Made by a program: the position numbers and the translations under genes. The notes beneath the pieces were generated by a model. The model did not search any database. It worked only from the letters and a program-made list of their open reading frames with translations, and was not told the DNA's origin. From CAZNPU01 sp964575335 (GTDB taxonomy: Bacteria; Planctomycetota; Phycisphaerae; Phycisphaerales; SM1A02), in NCBI GenBank assembly GCA_964575335.1, contig CAZNPU010000037.1, positions 1-22,573 of the forward strand: DNA of 22,573 bases, written 5' to 3'. Below, piece by piece: positions 16,549 through 22,573 of the stretch. Position 1 is the first letter of the stretch, and every line of letters begins with the position of its first letter.

Positions 16549-17712
16549 TTAGGAAATGCCCTTCAGGCGCATCTTGAGTTCTTCAGGTTTCGGCGTGGCC
16601 TCAAGGGCGACGCGATGGTGAATGTATTCCTTCTCCACCAGTTGCACAAGCGAACTGGTAAAGTCGATCATTCCCTCCTCATGGCTCTTCTTGATGACGT
16701 CGAGCAGTTCGCCCTCGCGTCCTTCCAGAATGTACTTCTGCACGATGGGGGTGTTGAGCAGAATCTCCACTGCTGGAATGCGGTTGATGTGCTCGTGCAG
16801 CGTCGGCAGGAGCTTCTGGTACACAATGGCTCGCAGGTTGTACGCAAGCAGCTTGCGAATCTGTTCGCGTTCGCCTTCAGGGAACAGGTCGTAAATACGC
16901 CCGAAGGTCTGCCACGCTGAGGAGGCGTGGATGGTTCCGAACACAAGGTGTCCGGTTTCCGCAGCGCGAATGGCGGCTTCGAAGGTTTCGTAGTCACGCA
17001 TCTCGCCCACCAGCACCACGTCGGGGTTTTCTCGCACCAGAGCGCGAAGCGCTTCGTTGAAGCTCAGGCAGTCGATGCCGACTTCACGCTGGTTGATGGT
17101 GGCCTTGTCATCCTTGAAGATGTATTCGATGGGGTCTTCGATCGTCACGATGTGAACGCGCTTGCGTTCGTTGATGTACTGCAGCATCGAGGCGATGGAC
17201 GTCGATTTGCCCGAACCGGTGACGCCGGCGAAGAGAATCAACCCCTGCGCGCTCATGGCGACTTCGCCGAGAATCGGCGGCAGGTAGAGGCTCTCGAAAT
17301 CCTTGATGTTGGAGGTGATCAATCGCGCCGCCAGCGATGGCTTGCCGCGGGCCATGAAAATGTTCACGCGGAAGCGGTGATCATCGTCATAGTCATAGGC
17401 AAAGTCGAACTGGCCGTGCTTGCGGAAGTGTTCGTACTGCCGTTCATCCAGCACGTCCTTGGCGATCTGGAACATCAAATCGGGCGTGCAGGTGTCGGTT
17501 TGTAGACTCTTGAGCGAACCACGAACACGAATGCGCGGGGGCAGATTGGCTTTCACGATCAGGTCGGACGCCTCATGCCGTATCGTGGCTTCAAGATACT
17601 TGCGGAACTGCCGCTTCCCCTCGCCAGGGGTTGTGCCCTTGTCGTGATGGACCGGATCAGCCACATCCTCGGTGAATACGTCCACGCTCGTCACGTTTCT
17701 TGCTCCTGACAT
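16549..17712 (-). CDS. pilT: PilT-family type IV pilus/secretion ATPase
   Basis: 387 residues. PilT-type ATPases are hexameric motors that retract type IV pili. Motifs are complete: Walker A GVTGSGKST with Lys 169, Asp box TIEDPIEYIF, Walker B DVVLVGEMRDYETFEAAIRA, and His box TGHLVFGTIHASS. The N-terminal domain contains HEASDLIVKANLPPRIRVRG, as in PilT. The ATG at 17712 has no ribosome binding site, whereas AGGAG inside the first codons stands eight bases before a GTG at 17694, so translation may really begin there, removing six residues. It is the first gene of a leftward unit with the GspE-like and CvpA-domain genes. No pilin, pilC or pilQ genes are present, so a role outside classic twitching is possible. 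Confidence 0.92.
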   Translation of the reverse strand: MSGARNVTSVDVFTEDVADPVHHDKGTTPGEGKRQFRKYLEATIRHEASDLIVKANLPPRIRVRGSLKSLQTDTCTPDLMFQIAKDVLDERQYEHFRKHGQFDFAYDYDDDHRFRVNIFMARGKPSLAARLITSNIKDFESLYLPPILGEVAMSAQGLILFAGVTGSGKSTSIASMLQYINERKRVHIVTIEDPIEYIFKDDKATINQREVGIDCLSFNEALRALVRENPDVVLVGEMRDYETFEAAIRAAETGHLVFGTIHASSAWQTFGRIYDLFPEGEREQIRKLLAYNLRAIVYQKLLPTLHEHINRIPAVEILLNTPIVQKYILEGREGELLDVIKKSHEEGMIDFTSSLVQLVEKEYIHHRVALEATPKPEELKMRLKGIS

Positions 17713-18334
17713 CAGTCGGCGGCCGCCAGCATGACAGCCAGGCTCACGCCGCTCAAAGACGGGAAGAAATGGATTTACCTGCTCTCAGCTATCTATCTAT
17801 TGGGTCCCTACGCCAATGTTTCGTCTGCATCATGTCCAAAGGTTCCCGAAATCCGCCCTGTGGCTGATTTACCACCCGGTGCGCCCGGTTCCGCCCGGTT
17901 CGGAGTCCGCAGACTGACAATCCCATAGCGTAACACATGGTGGGCCATGACGGAATAGCCCTTGCACAATCCAATTACTTTGCTGTTGACCTCAGCGAAA
18001 AGACGGCTATGGCTCGTATTGGCTCAACCGGGCCGTCCGTGGGCAAGGCGATTGATCAAACGGGGGAAGGGGAACAGGTGGGGCAATCCAATGGATCGAA
18101 CCCGGATGACGAATCGCCAAATCGACCGTGGTTGAGTCCGCAGCCGGTTTTGCTGTGCTCATTGCGGTGGTGGCGTCAGCAGCGGTTGTCCGCGCCCTGC
18201 TTGCCTGCAGTTGCTCCGTACAGACAGGTGCTTCCGGAACCTCCCCGTGCATGCTCTGGTGTTGATCGTTCTCCCCAGCGGCGTTCACCCACAACGGGCG
18301 GCACATCTCCAGCCGCTGATTATCCGCTGCATCA

Positions 18335-18348
18335 ACACATGTATGTGT
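18335..18348. repeat. Short inverted repeat upstream of guaB
   Basis: ACACAT and ATGTGT are perfect 6-base inverted arms separated by GT, about 130 bases before the guaB -35 box. It may be an operator, but no regulator family is indicated and chance is possible. Confidence 0.25.
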
Positions 18349-18478
18349 GACAGAACATGCATGGTGGACACCAATGACCAATGAATGAGAATGAGTGAGC
18401 GTGACATGGCGAAGGGGATGCGCTCCAGATTTCCTTCGCCGCTTCGCCAGCCAAACCGGATCTGCATTGTCCACGCCA

Positions 18479-18507
18479 TTGACATCACCCGCAGATATTG
18501 CGATCAT
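18479..18507 (+). promoter_or_regulatory. Promoter of guaB giving a leaderless transcript
   Basis: A consensus -35 TTGACA (18479-18484) is followed after 17 bases by GATCAT (18502-18507), four of six matches to the -10 consensus. The ATG at 18514 is seven bases after the -10 end, right at the expected first transcribed base, and there is no Shine-Dalgarno. Confidence 0.5.
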
Positions 18508-18513
18508 TGCCTA

Positions 18514-20001
18514 ATGGAGCACCCCCGCAAAGTAGTTATCGAAGGCATTACCTTTGATGATGTCCTGCTGATTCCGGAATACAGCGCGGTCACGCCGGAT
18601 ATGGCGGACACGTCCACTCGGCTCACCCGCAATATCCGTCTGAATATCCCGCTGGTTTCCGCGCCGATGGACACCGTGACCGAGTCCGAACTGGCCATCG
18701 CACTGGCTCAGGAAGGCGGCATCGGCATCATTCACAAAAATCTCCCGCCGGACGTTCAGGCCCGAGAGGTCGCCAAGGTCAAGCGAAGCGAAAACGGCGT
18801 CATTACCGACCCCGTCGCGCTTGCACCCGATGACACCATCAGCAAGGCTGTTGACCTGATGGGCCAGCAGAACGTCTCGGGCTTCCCCGTGACGATCGAC
18901 GGTTCCAGCCATGGCAAGGTGGTGGGCATTCTCACCCGGCGCGATATGAGGTTCGTCAACAGCCGGGATGTCCGCATCGGCGATGTGATGACCAAAAACA
19001 ATCTCGTCACCGCTCCGCCCGATACTGACCTTGAAGCCGCCGAGACGATTCTGAACAGAGCACGCGTCGAAAAACTCCTGCTCGTGGATAGCCAGGGCAA
19101 TCTTGCCGGGCTGATTACGATGCGCGACATCGACAATATGCGAAAGCACCCCAACGCCTGCCGCGATGCCCGGGGCAGGCTGCGCGTCGGCGCTGCGGTG
19201 GGGGTGAATCAGTTCGATCGCATCGAAGCGCTCATCGCTGCCGAGGTGGACGTGCTGGTCGTCGATACCGCCCACGGCCACAGTGAGAACGTGATCAAAA
19301 CCGTCGAGGCGATCCGCAAGCGATTCGACATCGACATCGTGGCGGGCAACATCGCCACCGCACAGGCGGCACGCGATCTGATCAATGCAGGCGCCGACGC
19401 GGTGAAGGTGGGCATCGGGCCTGGTTCGATCTGCACCACCCGCGTTGTGGCCGGGGTCGGCGTGCCCCAACTGACCGCCATCATGAACGCAGTGAGCGCA
19501 GCGGACGAGTTCGACGTGCCGGTGATCGCCGATGGCGGCATTCGACAAAGCGGCGACATCGCCAAGGCGATTGCAGCCGGCGCAAGCAGCGTGATGCTGG
19601 GCTCGCTTTTTGCAGGTCTTGATGAAAGCCCCGGCGAGCTCATCCTGCACCAGGGCCGGCGGTTCAAAGCCTATCGCGGCATGGGAAGCCAGGGCGCGAT
19701 GGGAGCCGGATCCGCTGATCGGTACGGCCAGGCTGGCATCATCGAGCACCGGAAGTATGTGCCCGAGGGCGTCGAAGGGCGGGTGCCGTACCGCGGCCCG
19801 CTGTCGGAAATCACCTATCAGATGGTGGGCGGCCTTCGCGCAGCCATGGGCTACTGCGGCTGCCGCACCATCGAGGAACTGCGCGAAAACGCCAGGTTTG
19901 TCCGCATTACCTCAGCCGGCGTGATCGAATCGCACCCGCATGACATCCAGATCACCAAAGAATCGCCCAACTACTCGATGCCGGTGTCCCGCATCCACTA
20001 G
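18514..20001 (+). CDS. guaB: IMP dehydrogenase
   Basis: 495 residues; oxidises IMP to XMP with NAD, the committed step of GMP synthesis, in the cytoplasm as a tetramer. The start MEHPRKVVIEGITFDDVLL fits the family; an upstream in-frame extension to 18385 does not. The TIM barrel is split by two CBS domains (about residues 95-210; for example IGDVMTKNNLVTAPPDTDLE). The catalytic Cys 307 sits in GPGSICTTRVVAGVG. The phosphate-binding part (VPVIADGGIRQSGDIAKAIA), YRGMGSQGAMG and the flap EGVEGRVPYRGPL are all present. The CBS pair suggests purine-nucleotide feedback. It appears monocistronic, with tRNA-Val about 100 bases downstream under its own promoter. Confidence 0.98.
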   Translation: MEHPRKVVIEGITFDDVLLIPEYSAVTPDMADTSTRLTRNIRLNIPLVSAPMDTVTESELAIALAQEGGIGIIHKNLPPDVQAREVAKVKRSENGVITDPVALAPDDTISKAVDLMGQQNVSGFPVTIDGSSHGKVVGILTRRDMRFVNSRDVRIGDVMTKNNLVTAPPDTDLEAAETILNRARVEKLLLVDSQGNLAGLITMRDIDNMRKHPNACRDARGRLRVGAAVGVNQFDRIEALIAAEVDVLVVDTAHGHSENVIKTVEAIRKRFDIDIVAGNIATAQAARDLINAGADAVKVGIGPGSICTTRVVAGVGVPQLTAIMNAVSAADEFDVPVIADGGIRQSGDIAKAIAAGASSVMLGSLFAGLDESPGELILHQGRRFKAYRGMGSQGAMGAGSADRYGQAGIIEHRKYVPEGVEGRVPYRGPLSEITYQMVGGLRAAMGYCGCRTIEELRENARFVRITSAGVIESHPHDIQITKESPNYSMPVSRIH

Positions 20002-20062
20002 CTAGCTGGCGAGCGATTGTCCAGCCGAACCGAACCTGCTGTTCGTGCCGCAAAGACCTCAG

Positions 20063-20090
20063 TTGCGTCGCGGCGCAGCATGCCTATAAT
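20063..20090 (+). promoter_or_regulatory. Promoter of tRNA-Val
   Basis: A perfect -10 TATAAT (20085-20090) lies 12 bases before the tRNA. TTGCGT (20063-20068) is 16 bases upstream and matches the first three -35 positions. Confidence 0.65.
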
Positions 20091-20102
20091 CGATACCCCT
20101 AC

Positions 20103-20176
20103 GGGCCGTTGGCGCAGCTGGCTAGCGCGCTTGCATGACACGCAAGAGGTCACTGGTTCAAGTCCAGTACGGCCCA
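20103..20176 (+). tRNA. tRNA-Val (anticodon GAC)
   Basis: The complete cloverleaf folds by eye over 74 bases: acceptor GGGCCGT/ACGGCCC with discriminator A, D-stem GCGC/GCGC, anticodon stem CTTGC/GCAAG with loop ATGACAC (T33, anticodon GAC), variable loop AGGTC, and T-stem ACTGG/CCAGT with loop TTCAAGT. The 3' CCA is not encoded. GAC reads the valine codons GUC and, by wobble, GUU. Confidence 0.97.
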
Positions 20177-20562
20177 CTTTTCTGAATCTGAATTATGCCG
20201 CTGAGCTGAGCTTGAGCTAAGCCTGGCTTGCAGCTCGCGGAACCCCGTTGCACATCAAGAAGATCACAAGAGGTTGGGGCGATGACGGTGTAGCTGTGGT
20301 TGTGGCCGGATCGAAAACGATCGCTGGTTACTGATCACTGGTCACTGTCCTGATGCAGAGACGCCGGCAAGCGCCGGAAAGTCTGCAGTGATACTGTCAA
20401 CTCATTTCATTGCCGTCATTGTCGAGCGGTGCGACAACGGACAACAACCGCCGGCTGCTGATATCAAAGCATCGTGGAGGTGGGATGAGGCACTCGCGGT
20501 ATTGATGACCACGAGTGCCAGCCGCTTACGCCCAATGCGAGGATCGAAAGCAACGTGAGGAT
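20177..20562. other. Non-coding spacer between tRNA-Val and the CRISPR array
   Basis: About 385 bases with no supported gene. It holds a small hairpin without T tract (CCGGC/GCCGG with loop AAGC, 20364-20377) and an internally repetitive stretch, GGTTACTGATCACTGGTCACTG-like, at about 20325-20346. By the repeat-decay pattern this is the trailer side of the array. I found no copy of the tRNA 3' end that would mark an integration site. Confidence 0.5.
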
Positions 20563-21387
20563 GGTGTCAGTGACCGCTATTTGCCGGCCGCTCACACCAC
20601 GGTCGATGGACGCTGGGAAACCTGTACGGTGTCAGTGACCGCTATTTGCCGGCTGCTCACACCACGGTCGATGGACGCTGGGAAACCTGTACGGTGTCGG
20701 TGACCGCTATTTGCCGGCTGCTCACACCCAATGGTTCACTCTTCCTTTCACTCCGAAAGGTGTCGGTAACCGCTATTTGCCGGCTGCTCACACCGCAACG
20801 AAGTCGATGTGACTGGGGCTTGGGGGTGTCGGTGACCGCGATTTGCCGGCTGCTCACACCATGAAGAAATCATCGCCGAAGGTCTGCTTCGGTGTCGGTG
20901 ACCGCGATTTGCCGGCTGCTCACACCCACGCGAGAAACCCGCCGAAGTGGCTTTGCGGTGTCGGTGACCGCGATTTGCCGGCTGCTCACACCAATCTGCC
21001 AGTCAAGTACTCGATCGCCCAGGGTGTCGGTGACCGCGATTTGCCGGCTGCTCACACCCCTACGAGGAAAACCTGCCTCACTGGGGATGGTGTCGGTGAC
21101 CGCGATTTGCCGGCTGCTCACACCTTGCCTGTATTATGCCTCGTGCAAAGCTAGGGTGTCGGTAACCGCTATTTGCCGGCTGCTCACACCGGCGTCATTA
21201 ACCGGATCAAATCGCCAAAGGTGTCGGTAACCGCTATTTGCCGGCTGCTCACACCGCAGCGCGGACCGCAGCGTGGGACGCAGCGGGTGTCGGTAACCGC
21301 TATTTGCCGGCTGCTCACACCCGCAATCCGTCGGCGTCGCCAACAGATACTGGTGTCGGTAACCGCTATTTGCCGGCTGCTCACACC
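20563..21387 (-). CRISPR. CRISPR array: 13 repeats of 36 bp, 12 spacers of 29-30 bp
   Basis: Repeats start at 20563, 20628, 20693, 20759, 20825, 20891, 20957, 21023, 21089, 21155, 21220, 21286 and 21352. On the + strand each begins GGTGTCGGT, has GATTTGCCGGCTGCTC-like middle bases and ends CTCACACC; the ends GGTGT/ACACC are inverted. Differences fall at repeat positions 7, 10, 16 and 27. The leftmost repeat is the most decayed (A at 7, C at 27) and the second also has A at 7, which marks the left end as the trailer. Transcription is therefore inferred leftward, the same direction as the effector and tracrRNA. Spacers 1 and 2 (20599-20627 and 20664-20692) are identical. Open frames through the array are artefacts of its 66-base period (22 codons). 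Confidence 0.97.
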
Positions 21388-21442
21388 AGTCCCGTTCTAA
21401 CTCACTGAGCGGGCTGGCTTTGTGCATAGATTGTCACAGAGC
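21388..21442 (-). other. Very short leader candidate of the CRISPR array
   Basis: Only 55 bases separate the newest-side repeat from the end of the predicted tracrRNA. No convincing promoter is visible. The array may be transcribed from a weak promoter here or by read-through from the tracrRNA or effector. Confidence 0.4.
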
Positions 21443-21460
21443 AAAACGGGCAGGCCCGTT
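21443..21460 (-). terminator. Predicted terminator of the tracrRNA
   Basis: On the - strand AACGGG (21460-21455) and CCCGTT (21450-21445) form a 6-bp stem around CCTG, and T continues to 21443, giving four T residues in a row. It directly abuts the anti-repeat. Confidence 0.55.
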
Positions 21461-21485
21461 GGTGAAGCATCCGCCAAATCGCGGT
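21461..21485 (-). ncRNA. Anti-repeat segment of the tracrRNA
   Basis: Read on the - strand, ACCGCGATTTG is identical to repeat positions 11-21 of the array's + strand, followed by G-for-C, CGG, A-for-C, TGCT, and then CACC after a one-base gap. That is about 22 matches over 26 repeat positions. It can therefore pair with most of the 5' two-thirds of the leftward crRNA repeat. It has G at position 16 like repeats 5-9, but A at position 10 like repeats 4 and 10-13. Confidence 0.8.
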
Positions 21486-21573
21486 TTGTCTTCGTGCTTG
21501 GTGTGTATTCCCTCATTGGGCGATAACTTCCACATTGAGGTATTCCTAAGCAAAATGACTCGAAGACATAATG

Positions 21574-21601
21574 ATCTTACCGTAGCTCACCGCCGGGTCA
21601 A
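21574..21601 (-). promoter_or_regulatory. Predicted tracrRNA promoter overlapping the effector stop codon
   Basis: On the - strand TTGACC (21601-21596, five of six matches to -35) and TAAGAT (21579-21574, four of six to -10) are separated by 16 bases. The -35 includes the effector's TGA stop (21600-21598). The expected start, seven bases past the -10, is 21567, where the closing stem of the tracrRNA begins. Confidence 0.6.
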
Positions 21602-22573
21602 GTCTTCGGCGGATCGGGCAAGGGCAATTTGATCTCGTCCCAGAACACGCGCGCCAGCACGCGCGCGGCGTTGGCGTCGCTGTTGAGTTGCTCCGTGCAT
21701 TGACATTCCGGATCGACTTTCTTGTCCTTGCGCACCTTCGGGTCGCCGCATTCGCAGATGAACTTACGCGATCTCTTGTTCTTTGTCAGTCGGCCGGAAT
21801 CACGCTGTTCATGGCCGCAGGCCGAGCAGACACGGGACGATTTGAAGTCCGGCACGGTGACGACGCGCATGCCGCGTTCGACGGCCTTTTCCTTTACCTT
21901 ATGACGAATCCGGCCAAAGCTGAGGATCGCCTGTTCCTGCTTCTGGCGAACAGCTTCATCATCCTTGCGTTCGTAGCCGGGCACTTTCTGATTCCGCAGG
22001 CTCTCGAAGACGATCAGATCGCACTGATGTTTTTCAGCGGCAGCGATAATCTGCGAGACGTTGTGCCGAACCCAGTCGCGGATCATCCAGCGGACATGGC
22101 GTTTCAGGTTTCGGAAATCGTGGTTGCGCTGGGTTGCATCCGCAGGGGCGCCGTGTTTCGAGCGGTACACGGCCACTTCGGATGCCCCATCGCTGATTCG
22201 TTGAAGGTGACGGCTGATGTGTTCCTTGCGGACGCCGCGTGCATCATTGATTTTGTCTGATTCCGGATCCTGAGCGAGCTCAAGAGAGCCGCGCATTTTC
22301 GTGTCTTTCGGGTTCTTCTCCAGCTTTTCGGGAAGCTCTGTGTAAGCTTGGTTGATCTTGACAATGGCCAAGGAGAAATTGCGCTCGCACTTTTTGCCTG
22401 CATAGACAGCGGCATGCGCGCCCGATAGCCCGAGATCGACGGCCAACAGTCGCAAGTCTGATGGATCGCCTGAGAATGAATCGAGGAGCCGCTGTCTTGC
22501 GGCTTCGAGATATTGCTCATCCTGCGCACGGCGCGGGAAGCAGCGGCTTCGCAATTCGTCCAGTTCATCCTGA
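21598..22573 (-). CDS. cas12: Type V CRISPR effector nuclease (Cas12-like), C-terminal part
   Basis: The frame is open to the right edge, so the N-terminal REC part and the true start are missing; the TTG at 22554 is only an internal codon used here for numbering (318 residues). A split RuvC nuclease is clear: RuvC-I LLAVDLGLSG with Asp 40, RuvC-II LIVFESLRNQKVPG with Glu 184, RuvC-III LNSDANAARVLA with Asp 293. Between II and III lies a zinc-ribbon-like segment, VCSACGHEQRDSG then FICECGD and CQC, with cysteines at 243, 246, 267, 269, 284 and 286. The 144-residue gap from RuvC-I to II is longer than in typical TnpB. Together with the array and anti-repeat this supports a Cas12 effector that uses a tracrRNA. 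No cas1, cas2 or cas4 is in view. Subtype is unresolved; nuclease activity is inferred from intact catalytic residues. Confidence 0.85.
   Translation of the reverse strand, partial: QDELDELRSRCFPRRAQDEQYLEAARQRLLDSFSGDPSDLRLLAVDLGLSGAHAAVYAGKKCERNFSLAIVKINQAYTELPEKLEKNPKDTKMRGSLELAQDPESDKINDARGVRKEHISRHLQRISDGASEVAVYRSKHGAPADATQRNHDFRNLKRHVRWMIRDWVRHNVSQIIAAAEKHQCDLIVFESLRNQKVPGYERKDDEAVRQKQEQAILSFGRIRHKVKEKAVERGMRVVTVPDFKSSRVCSACGHEQRDSGRLTKNKRSRKFICECGDPKVRKDKKVDPECQCTEQLNSDANAARVLARVFWDEIKLPLPDPPKT

Larger units (their letters stand above)
17713..18513. other. Long divergent intergenic region between pilT and guaB
   Basis: About 800 bases. Open frames exist on both strands, but none has a ribosome binding site, family likeness or good codon bias. 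One short forward frame starting at a GTG near 18128 would encode about 43 residues with a single membrane helix (FAVLIAVVASAAVVRALLA); it is weak and not called as a gene. Visible elements are a TATC-type short tandem repeat (about 17790-17798), repeated GCCCGGTTC units (about 17883-17900), a palindrome at 18335 and the guaB promoter at the right end. The pilT promoter must lie in the left part, but I could not place it. Confidence 0.5.
21443..21567 (-). ncRNA. Predicted tracrRNA of a type V CRISPR system
   Basis: About 125 nt, leftward, between the effector stop and the array. In order: 5' GUCUUCG at the predicted first base (21567-21561), a hairpin with CCUCA/UGAGG arms (21540-21511), then CGAAGAC (21494-21488), which pairs perfectly with the 5' end to close the domain. 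The anti-repeat follows (21485-21461), then a GC hairpin with a T run (21460-21443). This layout, scaffold first and anti-repeat near the 3' end, between effector and array, is known for tracrRNAs of subtypes such as V-B and V-F. The strand and limits are inferred from these signals; transcription is not shown by sequence alone. Confidence 0.75.

Noticed and set aside
15629..16552. 307-codon rightward frame antisense to the GspE-like gene
   Set aside because: The opposite strand carries a protein with clear secretion-ATPase and zinc motifs and a ribosome binding site; this frame has neither.
18061..18115. Sequence resembling a tRNA T-loop (GGATCGAACCC) upstream of guaB
   Set aside because: Neither strand gives matching T-stem, acceptor or anticodon arms around it.
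17731..18507. Open frames of 65, 137 and 166 codons between pilT and guaB
   Set aside because: No ribosome binding sites, no domain likeness, and mutual overlap on both strands; composition looks like random high-GC sequence.
18511..19749. 412-codon leftward frame antisense to guaB
   Set aside because: It lies within the certain IMP dehydrogenase gene on the other strand and has no recognisable domain.
20001..20036. GCTGG/CCAGC stem after guaB as a terminator
   Set aside because: Weak 5-bp stem, long loop and no T tract.
20361..20378. GCCGGCAA-containing hairpin left of the array as a second anti-repeat
   Set aside because: Only eight contiguous bases match the repeat and the sequence is explained by its own small stem; the match at 21461-21485 is far better.
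20515..21427. Several open frames on both strands with repeated peptides such as VTAICRLLTP and SSRQIAVTDT
   Set aside because: They are translations of the CRISPR repeats. Repeat plus spacer is 66 bases, exactly 22 codons, so frames stay open by periodicity.
21598..22573. The RuvC/zinc protein as an IS200/IS605-type TnpB
   Set aside because: RuvC-I to II spacing is longer than in TnpB, the gene sits beside a genuine repeat array, and an anti-repeat RNA lies between them. No TnpA or transposon ends are visible, though the right flank is cut off.

Overview
The window looks like a chromosomal segment of a planctomycete, probably class Phycisphaerae. This is inferred from the high-GC coding bias, a PEP-CTERM-type exported protein ending in the PAPGALALLGLAG-plus-arginines sorting signal, a membrane-anchored GspE-like protein beside PilT and a CvpA-domain protein, and the M24 peptidase-accB-accC gene order. 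No 16S rRNA gene is present, so the assignment rests on gene content only.

Layout. 1-5100: the tail of an unidentified gene, a PEP-CTERM surface protein with a strong terminator, a fused NqrB/RnfD-like membrane protein with C-terminal Sel1 repeats, and a two-gene Hsp20 operon with its own terminator. 5361-9845: a leftward coiled-coil membrane protein divergent from a rightward ABC importer operon for a metal chelate or cobalamin-like substrate (lipoprotein, permease, ATPase). That operon has a tiny Cys-rich ORF wedged between permease and ATPase, and a single-TM charged protein coupled to its end. 9922-13076: M24 peptidase, biotin carboxyl carrier protein and biotin carboxylase, which feed fatty-acid synthesis. 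13159-17712 (leftward): PilT-type ATPase, a GspE/PilB-like protein with a broken P-loop, and a CvpA-domain membrane protein. 18514-20176: IMP dehydrogenase (guaB) and tRNA-Val(GAC).

20563-22573 is the most striking region: a CRISPR array of 13 repeats (36 bp) and 12 spacers (29-30 bp), a predicted tracrRNA, and the C-terminal part of a type V (Cas12-like) effector that runs off the right edge. Effector, tracrRNA and array can all be read leftward. The tracrRNA call rests on four aligned signals: a sigma70-like promoter whose -35 box overlaps the effector stop codon, a 7-bp closing stem starting at the predicted first base, an anti-repeat matching about 22 of 26 repeat positions, and a GC hairpin followed by T residues. 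No cas1, cas2 or cas4 lies in the window. The effector subtype cannot be settled because the N-terminal half is missing.

Several genes (1566, 6243, 9922, 18514) have a -10-like hexamer 6-9 bases before the ATG and no Shine-Dalgarno, suggesting leaderless transcripts. Others (498, 4093, 4600, 6170 leftward) have clear ribosome binding sites.
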